Source of the DNA: Kitasatospora griseola
GTDB lineage: Bacteria; Actinomycetota; Actinomycetes; Streptomycetales; Streptomycetaceae
Length of the DNA stretch: 39,456 nt
NCBI RefSeq assembly: GCF_014648555.1
Contig: NZ_BMRI01000006.1
Coordinates: 291,341-330,796 of the forward strand
Direction of reading: 5' to 3'
Position 1 is the first letter of the stretch. Every line of letters begins with the position of its first letter. Positions 16,588 to 23,356 of this stretch are shown here, in pieces. The notes beneath the pieces are model-generated. The model was not told the DNA's origin and searched no databases. It saw only the letters and a program-made list of their open reading frames with translations. The position numbers and the translations under genes are program-made.

Positions 16588-17324
16588 GATGCGGTGCGTT
16601 CCCGGGGTCGTTCGGCCAGGGCGAAGCCGAGGGCGCCGAGCAGCAGGAGTGCGCCGGGGACGGCGTACCGCGGCAGGGCGGACCACGGCGAGGTGATCGG
16701 GATGCCCGCCCAGCCGGTGCCGAGCGGGACCAGTTCGATGGCCAAGTAGAGCACAGCGAGCAGCAGCAGCACGCGGCTGCGTTCCACCCGGGCCAGCACC
16801 AGCAGCGGCAGCCCGACGGCCAGGGCGTCGCCCATCAGCCGTTGCAGGAGTCGCGTCGCCGGGGCTGCGGGGTCGAGGTGCAGGCCCCAGAGGTCGAGCG
16901 GCGCGCCGGGCTGCGGCATCCCGTTCCGGGTGGCCCAGAGCGAGGTGGCGGACACCGCGGCGAGCAGCGCGATGCCGGTGAGGACGTAGGGCCGGATCGC
17001 CGTGCCGACGCCGCGGTTGCGGGCCCGGCGGACGTAGAAGACGGCGGTGGCGAGGTAGGCGAGGGCGAGACCGATCGGCCAGTAGAGCGGCGAGCCCTGC
17101 CTGACGAGCGTGCAGTCGGCGCCCGCCGGGTCGCCGACGCAGGGGACGGTCAGCACCTGGTGGGTGAGGCGGGCGACCAGGATGCCGCCCGTCGTGAGGC
17201 CGCCGAGCAGCAGCAGTGGGAACCAGGTGCCGCGCTGCGCGGCACGCACCTTGCGGGTCAACTCGCCCAGTCCGGCGAGGACTTCGTGCGGGGTGCCGTT
17301 CACGGGCACCGATGCGTCTGTCAT
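16584..17324 (-). CDS. Multi-pass membrane protein of unknown function
   Basis: A 246-residue integral membrane protein with about six hydrophobic segments, among them WFPLLLLGGLTTGGILVA, WPIGLALAYLATAVFYV, YVLTGIALLAAVSATSL, LAVGLPLLVLA, VLLLLAVLYLAIELV and AVPGALLLLGALGFALA. A soluble N-terminal stretch (about residues 1-33) with a Leu/Lys/Arg-rich helix precedes them. A VPCVGDPAGADCTLV loop between the first two helices carries two cysteines that could form an extracytoplasmic disulfide. I recognise no transporter motif. It is the first gene of an operon with the HTH_34 regulator, and its ATG at 17324 lies directly below a promoter-overlapping inverted repeat, with no ribosome-binding site; it may be leaderless. 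Confidence 0.87.
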   Translation of the reverse strand: MTDASVPVNGTPHEVLAGLGELTRKVRAAQRGTWFPLLLLGGLTTGGILVARLTHQVLTVPCVGDPAGADCTLVRQGSPLYWPIGLALAYLATAVFYVRRARNRGVGTAIRPYVLTGIALLAAVSATSLWATRNGMPQPGAPLDLWGLHLDPAAPATRLLQRLMGDALAVGLPLLVLARVERSRVLLLLAVLYLAIELVPLGTGWAGIPITSPWSALPRYAVPGALLLLGALGFALAERPRERTAS

Positions 17325-17331
17325 GCCGTCA

Positions 17332-17348
17332 GGTTTGCACAGCAAACC
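17332..17348. promoter_or_regulatory. Inverted-repeat operator overlapping the promoter of the membrane protein/HTH_34 operon
   Basis: GGTTTGC-ACA-GCAAACC is a perfect 7-base inverted repeat seven bases upstream of the first gene's ATG. On the minus strand it lies between a TTGTCA -35-like and an AAACCT -10-like element spaced 17 bases apart. A bound repressor, most simply the HTH_34 protein encoded in the operon, would block this promoter. Confidence 0.55.
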
Positions 17349-17460
17349 AATTGTGACAAGAGACCGTGCATCGCACCTCCCGCCCCCGGTGGGCGAGTTG
17401 GGCGTCGGCGTAGGCTCGTAGGTGCAGCCATCCGGGCAGGCAGGACGGAAGGAGCAGGCC

Positions 17461-17862
17461 ATGACGGACCGCAAACCCCCGGGCGTCGCCTTCGAGAGCT
17501 GGGTCGACCGGCAGATCCGGGAGGCCGCCGAGCGCGGCGAGTTCGACGACCTGCCGGGCGCGGGAAAGCCGCTGGCCCACGAGGACCGGCCGTACCACGA
17601 GATGTGGTGGATCCGGGACAAGCTCGAACGCGAAGGGCTGAGCTCCCTGCCGCCCTCGCTCGTCCTGCGCAACGAGCTCCACGAGGCGCTCGACGCCGCC
17701 CGGCTCGCCCCCACCGAGGCGCTGCTCCGCACCCGGCTGGCCGAGGTCAACGCCCGCATCGACGCGGCCCTGCGCCGTCCGATCGACGGGCCGCCGCTCG
17801 GTGTCGCGCCGGTCGACGTCGAGGCCGCCGTCGCCGAGTGGCGCCGTGCCCGCCCGAGCTGA
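17461..17862 (+). CDS. DUF1992 (DnaJC28-like conserved) domain protein
   Basis: A 133-residue small soluble protein matching the DUF1992 family, found alone in many bacteria and as the conserved region of eukaryotic DnaJ homologue C28. The family signature is clear: SWVDRQIREAAERGEFDD, then LPGAGKPL, and DKLEREGLSSLPPSLVLRNE followed by a helical stretch with RLAEVNARI. There is no J domain. The function of the family is not established. The ATG at 17461 has a strong GGAAGGAG site; an in-frame ATG 13 codons upstream is not needed. It is monocistronic, divergent from the membrane protein operon; a short GC hairpin follows its stop. Confidence 0.9.
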   Translation: MTDRKPPGVAFESWVDRQIREAAERGEFDDLPGAGKPLAHEDRPYHEMWWIRDKLEREGLSSLPPSLVLRNELHEALDAARLAPTEALLRTRLAEVNARIDAALRRPIDGPPLGVAPVDVEAAVAEWRRARPS

Positions 17863-17882
17863 GCCTCCGTCAGGAACCGGCT

Positions 17883-17899
17883 GCCGCCACGCCGGCGGC
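17883..17899 (+). terminator. Short GC hairpin after the DUF1992 gene
   Basis: GCCGCC-ACGCC-GGCGGC forms a 6-base stem 20 bases after the stop codon and before the next ATG at 17918. There is no T-run, so it is at best a weak terminator. Confidence 0.35.
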
Positions 17900-17917
17900 A
17901 TGGTCCAGGATGGCCGA

Positions 17918-18400
17918 ATGGACGATCGAACCGTGCACTTGCGGCGGATGACGCCCACCGAGTACGAGACCGTGACGGAGCGGCGCGAGGCGGAGACGGC
18001 GCGGGAGCTCGCCGCCTTCCTGCCGGCGGAGCTCGCCCGGGAACGCGCCCGCGAGGGGACGGCGCGGTTCCTCCCGGACGGCCCCGACACGGCCGGCCAC
18101 CACCTGGTGGTCGCGGAGGACGCCGCCGGCCGGGTGGTCGGCGACGCCTGGATCGGGCCGGACCCGCGCACGGCCGCCGGCGACGAGCACGCCGCCTGGC
18201 TCTACGACCTGCACGTGGAACCGGAATTCCGCCGTCGCGGCTTCGGGTCGGCGATCCTGCGCGCCGCCGAGGCATTGACCGCCCGGGAAGGCTGGACGGC
18301 GCTCGGGCTGAACGTCTTCGGCGGCAACGAGGCCGCGATCGCGCTGTACCGCGCCAACGGCTACCAGGTGGCGGCCATGGCGCTGCGCAAGACGGTCTGA
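17918..18400 (+). CDS. GNAT-family N-acetyltransferase
   Basis: A 160-residue acetyltransferase of the general GNAT type. HLVVAEDAAGRVVGDAWIG gives strands 2-3, WLYDLHVEPEFRRRGFGSAIL carries the acetyl-CoA pyrophosphate-binding motif (RRxGFG), and LGLNVFGGNEAAIALYRANGYQ is the conserved motif B. The substrate is unknown. The first ~55 residues are unusually rich in Arg and Glu (ERREAETARELAAFLPAEL). ATG 17918 follows AGGA or a CAGGAT -10-like hexamer six bases upstream, so it could be read with or without a leader. It is unrelated in sequence to the RimJ-type gene at 15584. Confidence 0.88.
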   Translation: MDDRTVHLRRMTPTEYETVTERREAETARELAAFLPAELARERAREGTARFLPDGPDTAGHHLVVAEDAAGRVVGDAWIGPDPRTAAGDEHAAWLYDLHVEPEFRRRGFGSAILRAAEALTAREGWTALGLNVFGGNEAAIALYRANGYQVAAMALRKTV

Positions 18401-18437
18401 CGGGCGGTCAGCATCCGCTCGGGCCGCGGAAATCGGG

Positions 18438-18466
18438 ATGACCTGCCGGACGGTGTCCGGTAGCGT
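18438..18466 (+). promoter_or_regulatory. Promoter of the exporter leader transcript
   Basis: ATGACC (18438-18443) and TAGCGT (18461-18466) are separated by exactly 17 bases and resemble -35 and -10 elements of a housekeeping-type streptomycete promoter. Transcription would start about 18473, at or next to the GTG of the leader reading frame. Confidence 0.5.
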
Positions 18467-18473
18467 GCGCAGC

Positions 18474-18530
18474 GTGGTGAGCCCCGAGTCGGACGAGGTG
18501 GGGGTCTGCGGCCCCGCCGTCGGCCCCTGA
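18474..18530 (+). CDS. Putative leader peptide upstream of the Cmx-like exporter
   Basis: An 18-codon frame, VVSPESDEVGVCGPAVGP (initiating GTG read as Met), starts seven bases after a TAGCGT -10 element, as a leaderless leader would. It ends 124 bases before the exporter ATG. Inside and after it are alternative pairings: AGGTG at 18496-18500 with CACCT at 18532-18536 enclosing GGGG/CCCC, and GGGG 18501-18504 with CCCC at 18512-18515. Ribosome position on the leader could therefore switch RNA folding. Drug-induced stalling on a leader peptide is established for several chloramphenicol resistance genes (cat, cmlA); that this one works so is inference. Translation is not proven. Confidence 0.4.
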   Translation: MVSPESDEVGVCGPAVGP

Positions 18531-18630
18531 GCACCTGAGTCCGCCCTGCCTCTGCCCGCGCCGCCCCGAGGGCCGCGCGGTGCGGAGGAGTGCCCCGGGC
18601 TCCGGGTGACGAGACGGCTGTCCGTTTCCT

Positions 18631-18645
18631 CTCCTCACCTCGGAG
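18631..18645 (+). promoter_or_regulatory. Hairpin covering the exporter ribosome-binding site
   Basis: CTCC at 18631-18634 can pair with GGAG at 18642-18645, the ribosome-binding site of the exporter gene, around a 7-base loop. An upstream GGAGGAG at 18584-18590 could pair with CTCCTC at 18631-18636 instead and free the site. The stem is short and the arrangement is only suggestive. Confidence 0.35.
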
Positions 18646-18654
18646 TACCGTGCG

Positions 18655-19809
18655 ATGCCTCTTGCCCTGTATCTGCTCGCCCTGGCGGTGTTCGCCATGG
18701 GCACCTCGGAGTTCATGCTGTCCGGCCTGCTGCCGGATCTCGCCGCCGAGCTCGGCGTCCCCGTCGGCACGGCCGGCCTGCTGACCTCGGCCTTCGCGGT
18801 CGGCATGGTCGCGGGCGCCCCGCTGATGGCGGCCCTGACGCGTCGCTGGCCGCGCCGCTCCGGGCTGTTCGGCGGCGTGGTGCTGTTCGCGGCGGCCCAC
18901 GTGGTGGGCGCCACCGCGACGTCGTTCCCGGTGCTGTGCGCCGCCCGGGTGGCAGCGGCGTTCGCGAACGCCGGGTTCCTCGCGCTGGCGGTGACGGCGG
19001 CGGGCACGCTGGTCGGGCCCGAGCGGCGGGGGCGCGCCGTGGGCGTGCTGCTGTCGGGGACGACGGCGGCCACCGTGGTGGGCGTCCCGGCGGGGGCGCT
19101 GCTCGGTCAACTGCTGGGCTGGCGGGCCTCGTTCTGGGCGGTGGCGCTGCTCTGCGCACCGGCCGCCGTCGGGGTGCTGGTGGGCGTCCCCGCCGGGCGC
19201 GGGTCGGCGGACGGCCGTCCGGCGCTGCGCGCGGAGCTGGCCGCGCTCGCCCGGCCCCGGCTGCTGCACGTACTGCTGCTGGGCGCGCTGGTGAACGCCG
19301 GGACGTTCGCCGCGTTCACCTTCCTCGCCCCCGTGGTGACCGGCCCGGCCGGGCTCGGCCGGGGCTGGGTGCCGGTGGTGCTGGTGCTGTTCGGCCTCGG
19401 CACGGTGCTCGGCATCAACGTCGCCGGGCGGCTCGCCGACCGCCAGCCGCTGCGGCTGCTCGCCGTGGCGGGCCCGCTGCTGCCGCTCGGCTGGGCGGCA
19501 CTGGCCGCGCTGGCGGACCGCCCGGCCGCACTGCCGGCCCTGGTGCCGCTGCTCGGCGCCCTCTCCTTCGCCGTCGGCGGGACGCTGATCACCCGCGCCC
19601 TGGCCACCGCCGCCACCGACGCGCCCACCATGGCCGGGGCGTACGCGACGGCCGCCCTCAACCTCGGCGCCGCCGCCGGCCCCCTGCTCGCCGCCGCCAC
19701 CCTCCCCTCCCCCACCGGCCCCCTGTACGCCGCCACCGCCCTCACCGCCGCCGCGCTCCTGCTCGGCCCGACCCTCCGCGAACGGCCTCCGGCCCGGACC
19801 GCCGCCTGA
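18655..19809 (+). CDS. MFS exporter, Cmx/CmlR-like chloramphenicol resistance protein
   Basis: A 384-residue major facilitator of the 12-helix drug:H+ antiporter group. The opening LALYLLALAVFAMGTSEFML, SGLLPDLAAEL and GLLTSAFAVGMVAGAPLMAA closely resemble Cmx of corynebacteria and the chloramphenicol exporters of Streptomyces. TRRWPRR follows helix 2 in the place of the MFS loop motif A, and PAGALLGQLLGWRASFW is the family's motif C/D region. It should expel chloramphenicol-like phenicols across the cytoplasmic membrane. GGAG lies nine bases before the ATG. Its 254-base upstream region contains a promoter and a possible leader peptide, suggesting attenuation control. It converges on the SDR gene without an obvious terminator. 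Substrate is inferred from overall similarity only. Confidence 0.88.
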   Translation: MPLALYLLALAVFAMGTSEFMLSGLLPDLAAELGVPVGTAGLLTSAFAVGMVAGAPLMAALTRRWPRRSGLFGGVVLFAAAHVVGATATSFPVLCAARVAAAFANAGFLALAVTAAGTLVGPERRGRAVGVLLSGTTAATVVGVPAGALLGQLLGWRASFWAVALLCAPAAVGVLVGVPAGRGSADGRPALRAELAALARPRLLHVLLLGALVNAGTFAAFTFLAPVVTGPAGLGRGWVPVVLVLFGLGTVLGINVAGRLADRQPLRLLAVAGPLLPLGWAALAALADRPAALPALVPLLGALSFAVGGTLITRALATAATDAPTMAGAYATAALNLGAAAGPLLAAATLPSPTGPLYAATALTAAALLLGPTLRERPPARTAA

Positions 19810-19851
19810 CCGCCCGCCGCCCTCGCCCTCCTCCTCGCCCTCGTCCCTGGA

Positions 19852-20628
19852 CTACTGGAAGCCGCCGCTGCTCTGCAGGAGTTGGCCGTTGATCCACTGG
19901 CCGGACGAGGAGCAGAGGAAGTCGATCAGGCGGGCCGCGTCCTGCGGGGTGCCGAGGCGGCCGAGGGGGGTGTGGGCGAGGACGTCGGCGCGGACGGCGT
20001 CGTTCATCCAGCCGGTGTCGGTGGGGCCGGGGTCGACCGCGTTGGCGGTGATGCCGAGGTGGGCGAGTTCGCGGGCGGCGGCGAGGGTGATCCGGTCGAG
20101 GGCGCCCTTGCTGGCGCCGTAGGGCAGGTTGCCGACGGTGTGGCCACTGGTGAGGGCGACGATCCGGCCGGTGCCGAACGGGCCGGCGAAGCGCAGCCCG
20201 AACTCGCGGATCAGCAGCCAGCCGGCCCGGGCGTTGACGGCGAAGTGCCGGTCGAAGCTGTCCAGGGTGGTGTCGAGCAGCCCGGAGTCGACGGATTCGG
20301 CGTGGCTCATCACCAGCGCGGTGACGGGCCCGAGTTCGGCCGTCACCCGGTCGAACAGCCGGGCGGGCGTCCCGGGGTCGGCGAGGTCGGCGGGCACCGC
20401 GAGCTGCCGGGCGCCGTGCGCGCGGAGCGCCGCGCCGACGGTCTCGACGGCGTCCGGCTCGACGCCCCAGGGCATCCGGGTGTCGTACGGCGTCCAGTGG
20501 GTGTGCGCGATGTCCCAACCGGAGGCGGCGAGTTGCTCGGCGATCGCGGCGCCGATGCCGACCGTCCGGCCGACTCCCGTCACCAGGGCGACGGGACGGG
20601 CGGCGGTGTGCTGCTGATCGGTCTTCAT
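19852..20628 (-). CDS. Short-chain dehydrogenase/reductase
   Basis: A 258-residue classical SDR. The cofactor-binding motif is VTGVGRTVGIGAA, with acidic/neutral residues in place of the usual second-strand Arg, so the cofactor preference is unclear. SHAESVDSG lies where NNAG is usual, and the catalytic residues are Ser in VALTSGHTV and Tyr/Lys in YGASKG. The C-terminal GQWINGQLLQSSGGF is typical of the FabG-like group. It will reduce or oxidise a carbonyl/alcohol in the cytosol; the substrate is unknown. It follows the P450 gene by 31 bases on the same strand and probably forms an operon with it. ATG 20628 has AGGA eleven bases away. Confidence 0.9.
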   Translation of the reverse strand: MKTDQQHTAARPVALVTGVGRTVGIGAAIAEQLAASGWDIAHTHWTPYDTRMPWGVEPDAVETVGAALRAHGARQLAVPADLADPGTPARLFDRVTAELGPVTALVMSHAESVDSGLLDTTLDSFDRHFAVNARAGWLLIREFGLRFAGPFGTGRIVALTSGHTVGNLPYGASKGALDRITLAAARELAHLGITANAVDPGPTDTGWMNDAVRADVLAHTPLGRLGTPQDAARLIDFLCSSSGQWINGQLLQSSGGFQ

Positions 20629-20659
20629 CGCCGCCGATCCTGTCGGGCGTCGGGCGTGC

Positions 20660-21946
20660 TCACAAACGGTTTTCGGCCCGGTGCAGCACGGCCCGCACCG
20701 GCCCGTCGGGGTGGACGGTCAGCCGGTAGCCGGCCTCGGTGGGCTGCTCCCGGATCTCCGGCCGGAACGCGGGGAGCACTTCCTCCAGCAGCAGCGTCAT
20801 CTCCCGGACCGCGAACTGGGCGCCGATGCAGGCGCGCGGGCCGAGGCCGAACGGGAAGTAGCTGCCGGGCGCGGGGCGGCGTTCGGCGGCCAGGAAGCGC
20901 TGCGGACGGAACGTCTCCGGGTCGGGCCAGACCTCCGGGTCGCGGTGGGTCAGGTAGGGGCAGAGCAGCACCGTCGCCCCGGCGGGAACGAGGTGCCCGC
21001 CGACGGCGCCGGTCTCGGCGGCGTGCCGGGGCATCAGCCAGGCGACGGGGTAGAGCCGCAGCGTCTCGTCGATCAGCGCGCGGATCGCGGCCGCCCGCTC
21101 GGCGGAGCCCGCCGGGCCGGCCGACAGCGCCAGGTCGCGCTGCTCGGGGTGGGCGTCGAGCAGCAGGAACAGCCAGCCGAGGGTGGTGGCGGTGGTCTCG
21201 TAGCCGGCCACCATCAGGGTGAGCAGTTCGTCGCGGACCAACGTCTCGTCGTAGTCGGGCAGTTCGCGGGCGGCGCGGAGCAGCACCCCGATCAGGGTGG
21301 GCTCGTCGGCCTGCCGGGCGAGCGCGATGGCGTGCTCGGCGGCGCGGTCGGCGTCGGCGACGGCCCGGCTGAAGTCGGCGTCGCTCTCGCCGGTGGCGGG
21401 CGCGAACGCGGGGATGGCGGCGAGGCTGTCCCCGGCGGCGACCAGCTGCCGGTAGGTGGGCTCGTCCAGCGGCCGGGCGGTGAGCGAGCGCCAGATCACG
21501 TCGAGCGAGAAGTACCGCAGGTCGGCGTCGAGTTCGCGCACCTCGCCGGTGTCCGCGGCGGCCCGCCAGCGGTCGGCGACGGCCGCGACGGCGGCGCGCA
21601 GCTGCGGCTCGTAGGCACGGATCCCGCGCACGGTGAACTGCGGTTGCAGCAGCTTGCGTTGACGCCGCCAGGGCTCGCCGGCGGCGCACAGCAGGCCGTC
21701 GCCGAGCAGCACCTTCGCGCGGTGGCCGTGCTTGACGTACGTGTCGGGGTGGCGGGCCAGCACGTGCTGGACCTCCTCGGCCCCGGTGACCAGCACCACC
21801 TGCCGGTCCCCGATCCGGAACCCGGCGACCGGGCCGAGCCGCTGAGCGGCCGTCAGCAGGTCGACCAGCCGCCCGCCGTCGGCCCGCCAGCGGACCAGTT
21901 CCTCGGCGTCGAGTTCCGGAAGGGTGCTGTCCGCTGCCGTCACCAT
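20660..21946 (-). CDS. Cytochrome P450 monooxygenase
   Basis: A 428-residue soluble P450. The I-helix oxygen-activation motif is VAGYETTATTLGW, the K-helix ExxR is DETLRLYPV, the PERF-like region is WPDPETFRPQRFL, and the haem loop is FPFGLGPRACIGAQF with the thiolate ligand Cys373. It inserts oxygen into an organic substrate using electrons from a ferredoxin encoded elsewhere; none is adjacent. The ExxR-to-Cys spacing and sequence style recall fatty-acid/terpenoid hydroxylases, but I cannot name a CYP family. ATG 21946 is preferred over the longer frame because AGGGGAGAG lies just before it. The flanking genes on the same strand encode an epimerase-like protein (75 bases upstream) and an SDR (31 bases downstream), which suggests a small oxidative tailoring operon. 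Confidence 0.94.
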   Translation of the reverse strand: MVTAADSTLPELDAEELVRWRADGGRLVDLLTAAQRLGPVAGFRIGDRQVVLVTGAEEVQHVLARHPDTYVKHGHRAKVLLGDGLLCAAGEPWRRQRKLLQPQFTVRGIRAYEPQLRAAVAAVADRWRAAADTGEVRELDADLRYFSLDVIWRSLTARPLDEPTYRQLVAAGDSLAAIPAFAPATGESDADFSRAVADADRAAEHAIALARQADEPTLIGVLLRAARELPDYDETLVRDELLTLMVAGYETTATTLGWLFLLLDAHPEQRDLALSAGPAGSAERAAAIRALIDETLRLYPVAWLMPRHAAETGAVGGHLVPAGATVLLCPYLTHRDPEVWPDPETFRPQRFLAAERRPAPGSYFPFGLGPRACIGAQFAVREMTLLLEEVLPAFRPEIREQPTEAGYRLTVHPDGPVRAVLHRAENRL

Positions 21947-22021
21947 CACGTCTCTCCCCTGCCGACCCGTCCGGACGGTGCCCACCTTAACGGAGCGTGG
22001 GCGCCTCGCGCCGGTGTGCGA

Positions 22022-23008
22022 TCAGCGAGCGTTCAGCAGCCGCGCCTCCTCCGCCGGGGTGAGGCCCTCCTTCTCGGGCACGCCGCGGGCGGCGTCCCAG
22101 GCCGCGGTGTCGGCGAGGGTCTCGGCCGGCGGACGGAGCGTCAGGCCGGCGGCCAGGGCGCGCGAGATGTCGATCCGCTCGGCGGCCGCGAACTCCGGGG
22201 CGCCGTTCCACAGCGGGACGCCCATGAACGGCTCGACGCCCTCCTTCAGCAGCGTCTCGGTGTCGACCCAGACCCCTTCGACGTCGGAGCCCACGGCGGC
22301 CTGGCAGGCGGCGAAGAACTCGCCGATCGGCATGGAGCGGCCGGTGACGATGTGGACGCCGGCGCGCTCGGCGGCGACGCAGCCGAGGATCCACGCCGCC
22401 ACGTCGCGGACGTCGATGAACTGGGTGGGGGCGGCCGGGTCGCCGGGCAGCAGTACCCGGCCGCCGCGCCGGAAGCGCCGCGGCCAGTAGGCGAACCGGT
22501 CGGTCGGGTCGTGCGGGCCGACGATCAGCCCGGGGCGGACGATGCTCGCGCGCTCGCCGTACGCGTCCAGCACGATCCGCTCGCAGGCGGCCTTGTTGGC
22601 GCCGTACAGCCGGATCCGCGACAGGCCGTCGACGACCTCCAGCACCGCGCCGTCCTCGTCCTGGACGGTGGACAGGTCGGCGAACACCGAGATCGTGGAG
22701 ACGAACACGTACCGGCCGACCCGGTCGCCGAGTGCGTCCACCGAGCGCCGCACCACCTCGGGCAGGTAGCCCGCGACGTCGATCACCGCGTCCCAGCGGC
22801 GTCCGTCGAGCGCGGACAGGTCCTCGGTGCGGTCCCCGATCAGCGTCTCGACGCCGGCGTCGGCGAACAGCCCGGGGTCGGTCAGGCCGCGGTTGAACAT
22901 CGTGACCCGGTAGCCGTCGGCCAGCGCGGCTTCGACCACGGCCCGGCCGACGAACCGGGTGCCGCCCAGGACGAGCAGGCTGGGGCGGTCGGCGGAAGTG
23001 CTCTGCAT
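22022..23008 (-). CDS. NAD-dependent epimerase/dehydratase family protein
   Basis: A 328-residue extended SDR. The glycine-rich motif LLVLGGTRFVGRAVVEA is at the start, then FNRGLTDP, LIGDRTEDL, DAVIDVAGYLP and YVFVSTISVFAD; the active-site Tyr/Lys pair is in LYGANKAACE. IVRPGLIVGPHDPTDRFAYW and PTQFIDVRDVAAWIL complete the fold. Actinomycete proteins of this type are usually annotated as reductases or isoflavone-reductase-like; a sugar-nucleotide substrate is not evident. It is the first gene of the probable epimerase-P450-SDR run. ATG 23008 has GAGAGGGAG upstream. It is divergent from the threonyl-tRNA synthetase leader; the roughly 200 bases between them hold no other gene that I can support. 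Confidence 0.9.
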   Translation of the reverse strand: MQSTSADRPSLLVLGGTRFVGRAVVEAALADGYRVTMFNRGLTDPGLFADAGVETLIGDRTEDLSALDGRRWDAVIDVAGYLPEVVRRSVDALGDRVGRYVFVSTISVFADLSTVQDEDGAVLEVVDGLSRIRLYGANKAACERIVLDAYGERASIVRPGLIVGPHDPTDRFAYWPRRFRRGGRVLLPGDPAAPTQFIDVRDVAAWILGCVAAERAGVHIVTGRSMPIGEFFAACQAAVGSDVEGVWVDTETLLKEGVEPFMGVPLWNGAPEFAAAERIDISRALAAGLTLRPPAETLADTAAWDAARGVPEKEGLTPAEEARLLNAR

Positions 23009-23197
23009 GGTGGACAACTCCCTCTCGGTGGGGCATCGGAGCCGATCGGTGGCCATCCTCGGCGCGGAACGCCCACCAGGTCCAACAGATTGCCGAGTTG
23101 ACCGGTCGCCAGGCCATGGAGACGCCCTTCGGTCACCGGCCCGTCGTGGCCCGCCGGTCGGCACGTCAATTCGGGTGCGGAGCGGGGGTGCGGCTGC

Positions 23198-23203
23198 TAC
23201 CGT
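23198..23203 (+). promoter_or_regulatory. Candidate -10 element of the threonine leader transcript
   Basis: TACCGT matches TANNNT and ends seven bases before the leader-peptide ATG at 23211, so the leader would be translated from the very 5' end of the mRNA. I see no convincing -35. Confidence 0.45.
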
Positions 23204-23210
23204 CCAGGGC

Positions 23211-23264
23211 ATGAAGCGCGCTGCGATGCCGACGACGACGCCGGAGAGTGTCCCGGCGCGCTGA
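23211..23264 (+). CDS. Threonine-rich leader peptide of the ThrRS paralogue
   Basis: A 17-codon frame, MKRAAMPTTTPESVPAR, with three consecutive ACG threonine codons (23232-23240), ends 14 bases before a strong terminator hairpin and 92 bases before the start of a threonyl-tRNA synthetase. A run of codons for the amino acid handled by the downstream gene, followed by a terminator, is the classical layout of ribosome-mediated attenuation. When charged Thr-tRNA is scarce, the ribosome would stall on the ACG run and the terminator would not form. A -10 element ends seven bases before the ATG, consistent with a leaderless leader. Translation and regulation are inference; the codons, hairpin and gene order are seen directly. 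Confidence 0.68.
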   Translation: MKRAAMPTTTPESVPAR

Positions 23265-23278
23265 CTGCTGTTCTGATC

Positions 23279-23307
23279 AAGCCCCGGGGCCGAGCGCCCG
23301 GGGCTTT
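23279..23307 (+). terminator. Attenuator terminator before the ThrRS paralogue
   Basis: AAGCCCCGGG and CCCGGGGCTT form a perfect 10-base stem with an 8-base loop, followed by TTTCGC. It lies between the leader stop (23264) and the synthetase start (23357), so it can only limit transcription into the synthetase. The leader segment TCCCGG at 23251-23256 could pair with the hairpin's 5' arm as an antiterminator. Confidence 0.8.
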
Positions 23308-23356
23308 CGCATGTGCGGCCGTGGCGGCTCGTCCCCCTTCCGGTGAGGAGACCGCC

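Noticed and set aside
13269..23008. A complete NRPS or polyketide gene cluster
   Set aside because: Condensation protein, P450, SDR, exporter and acetyltransferases are present, but there is no adenylation, carrier, ketosynthase or thioesterase gene.
20681..23101. An 806-codon open frame on the plus strand
   Set aside because: It lies opposite the P450 and epimerase genes, whose motifs are unmistakable, and its own translation has no recognisable domain.
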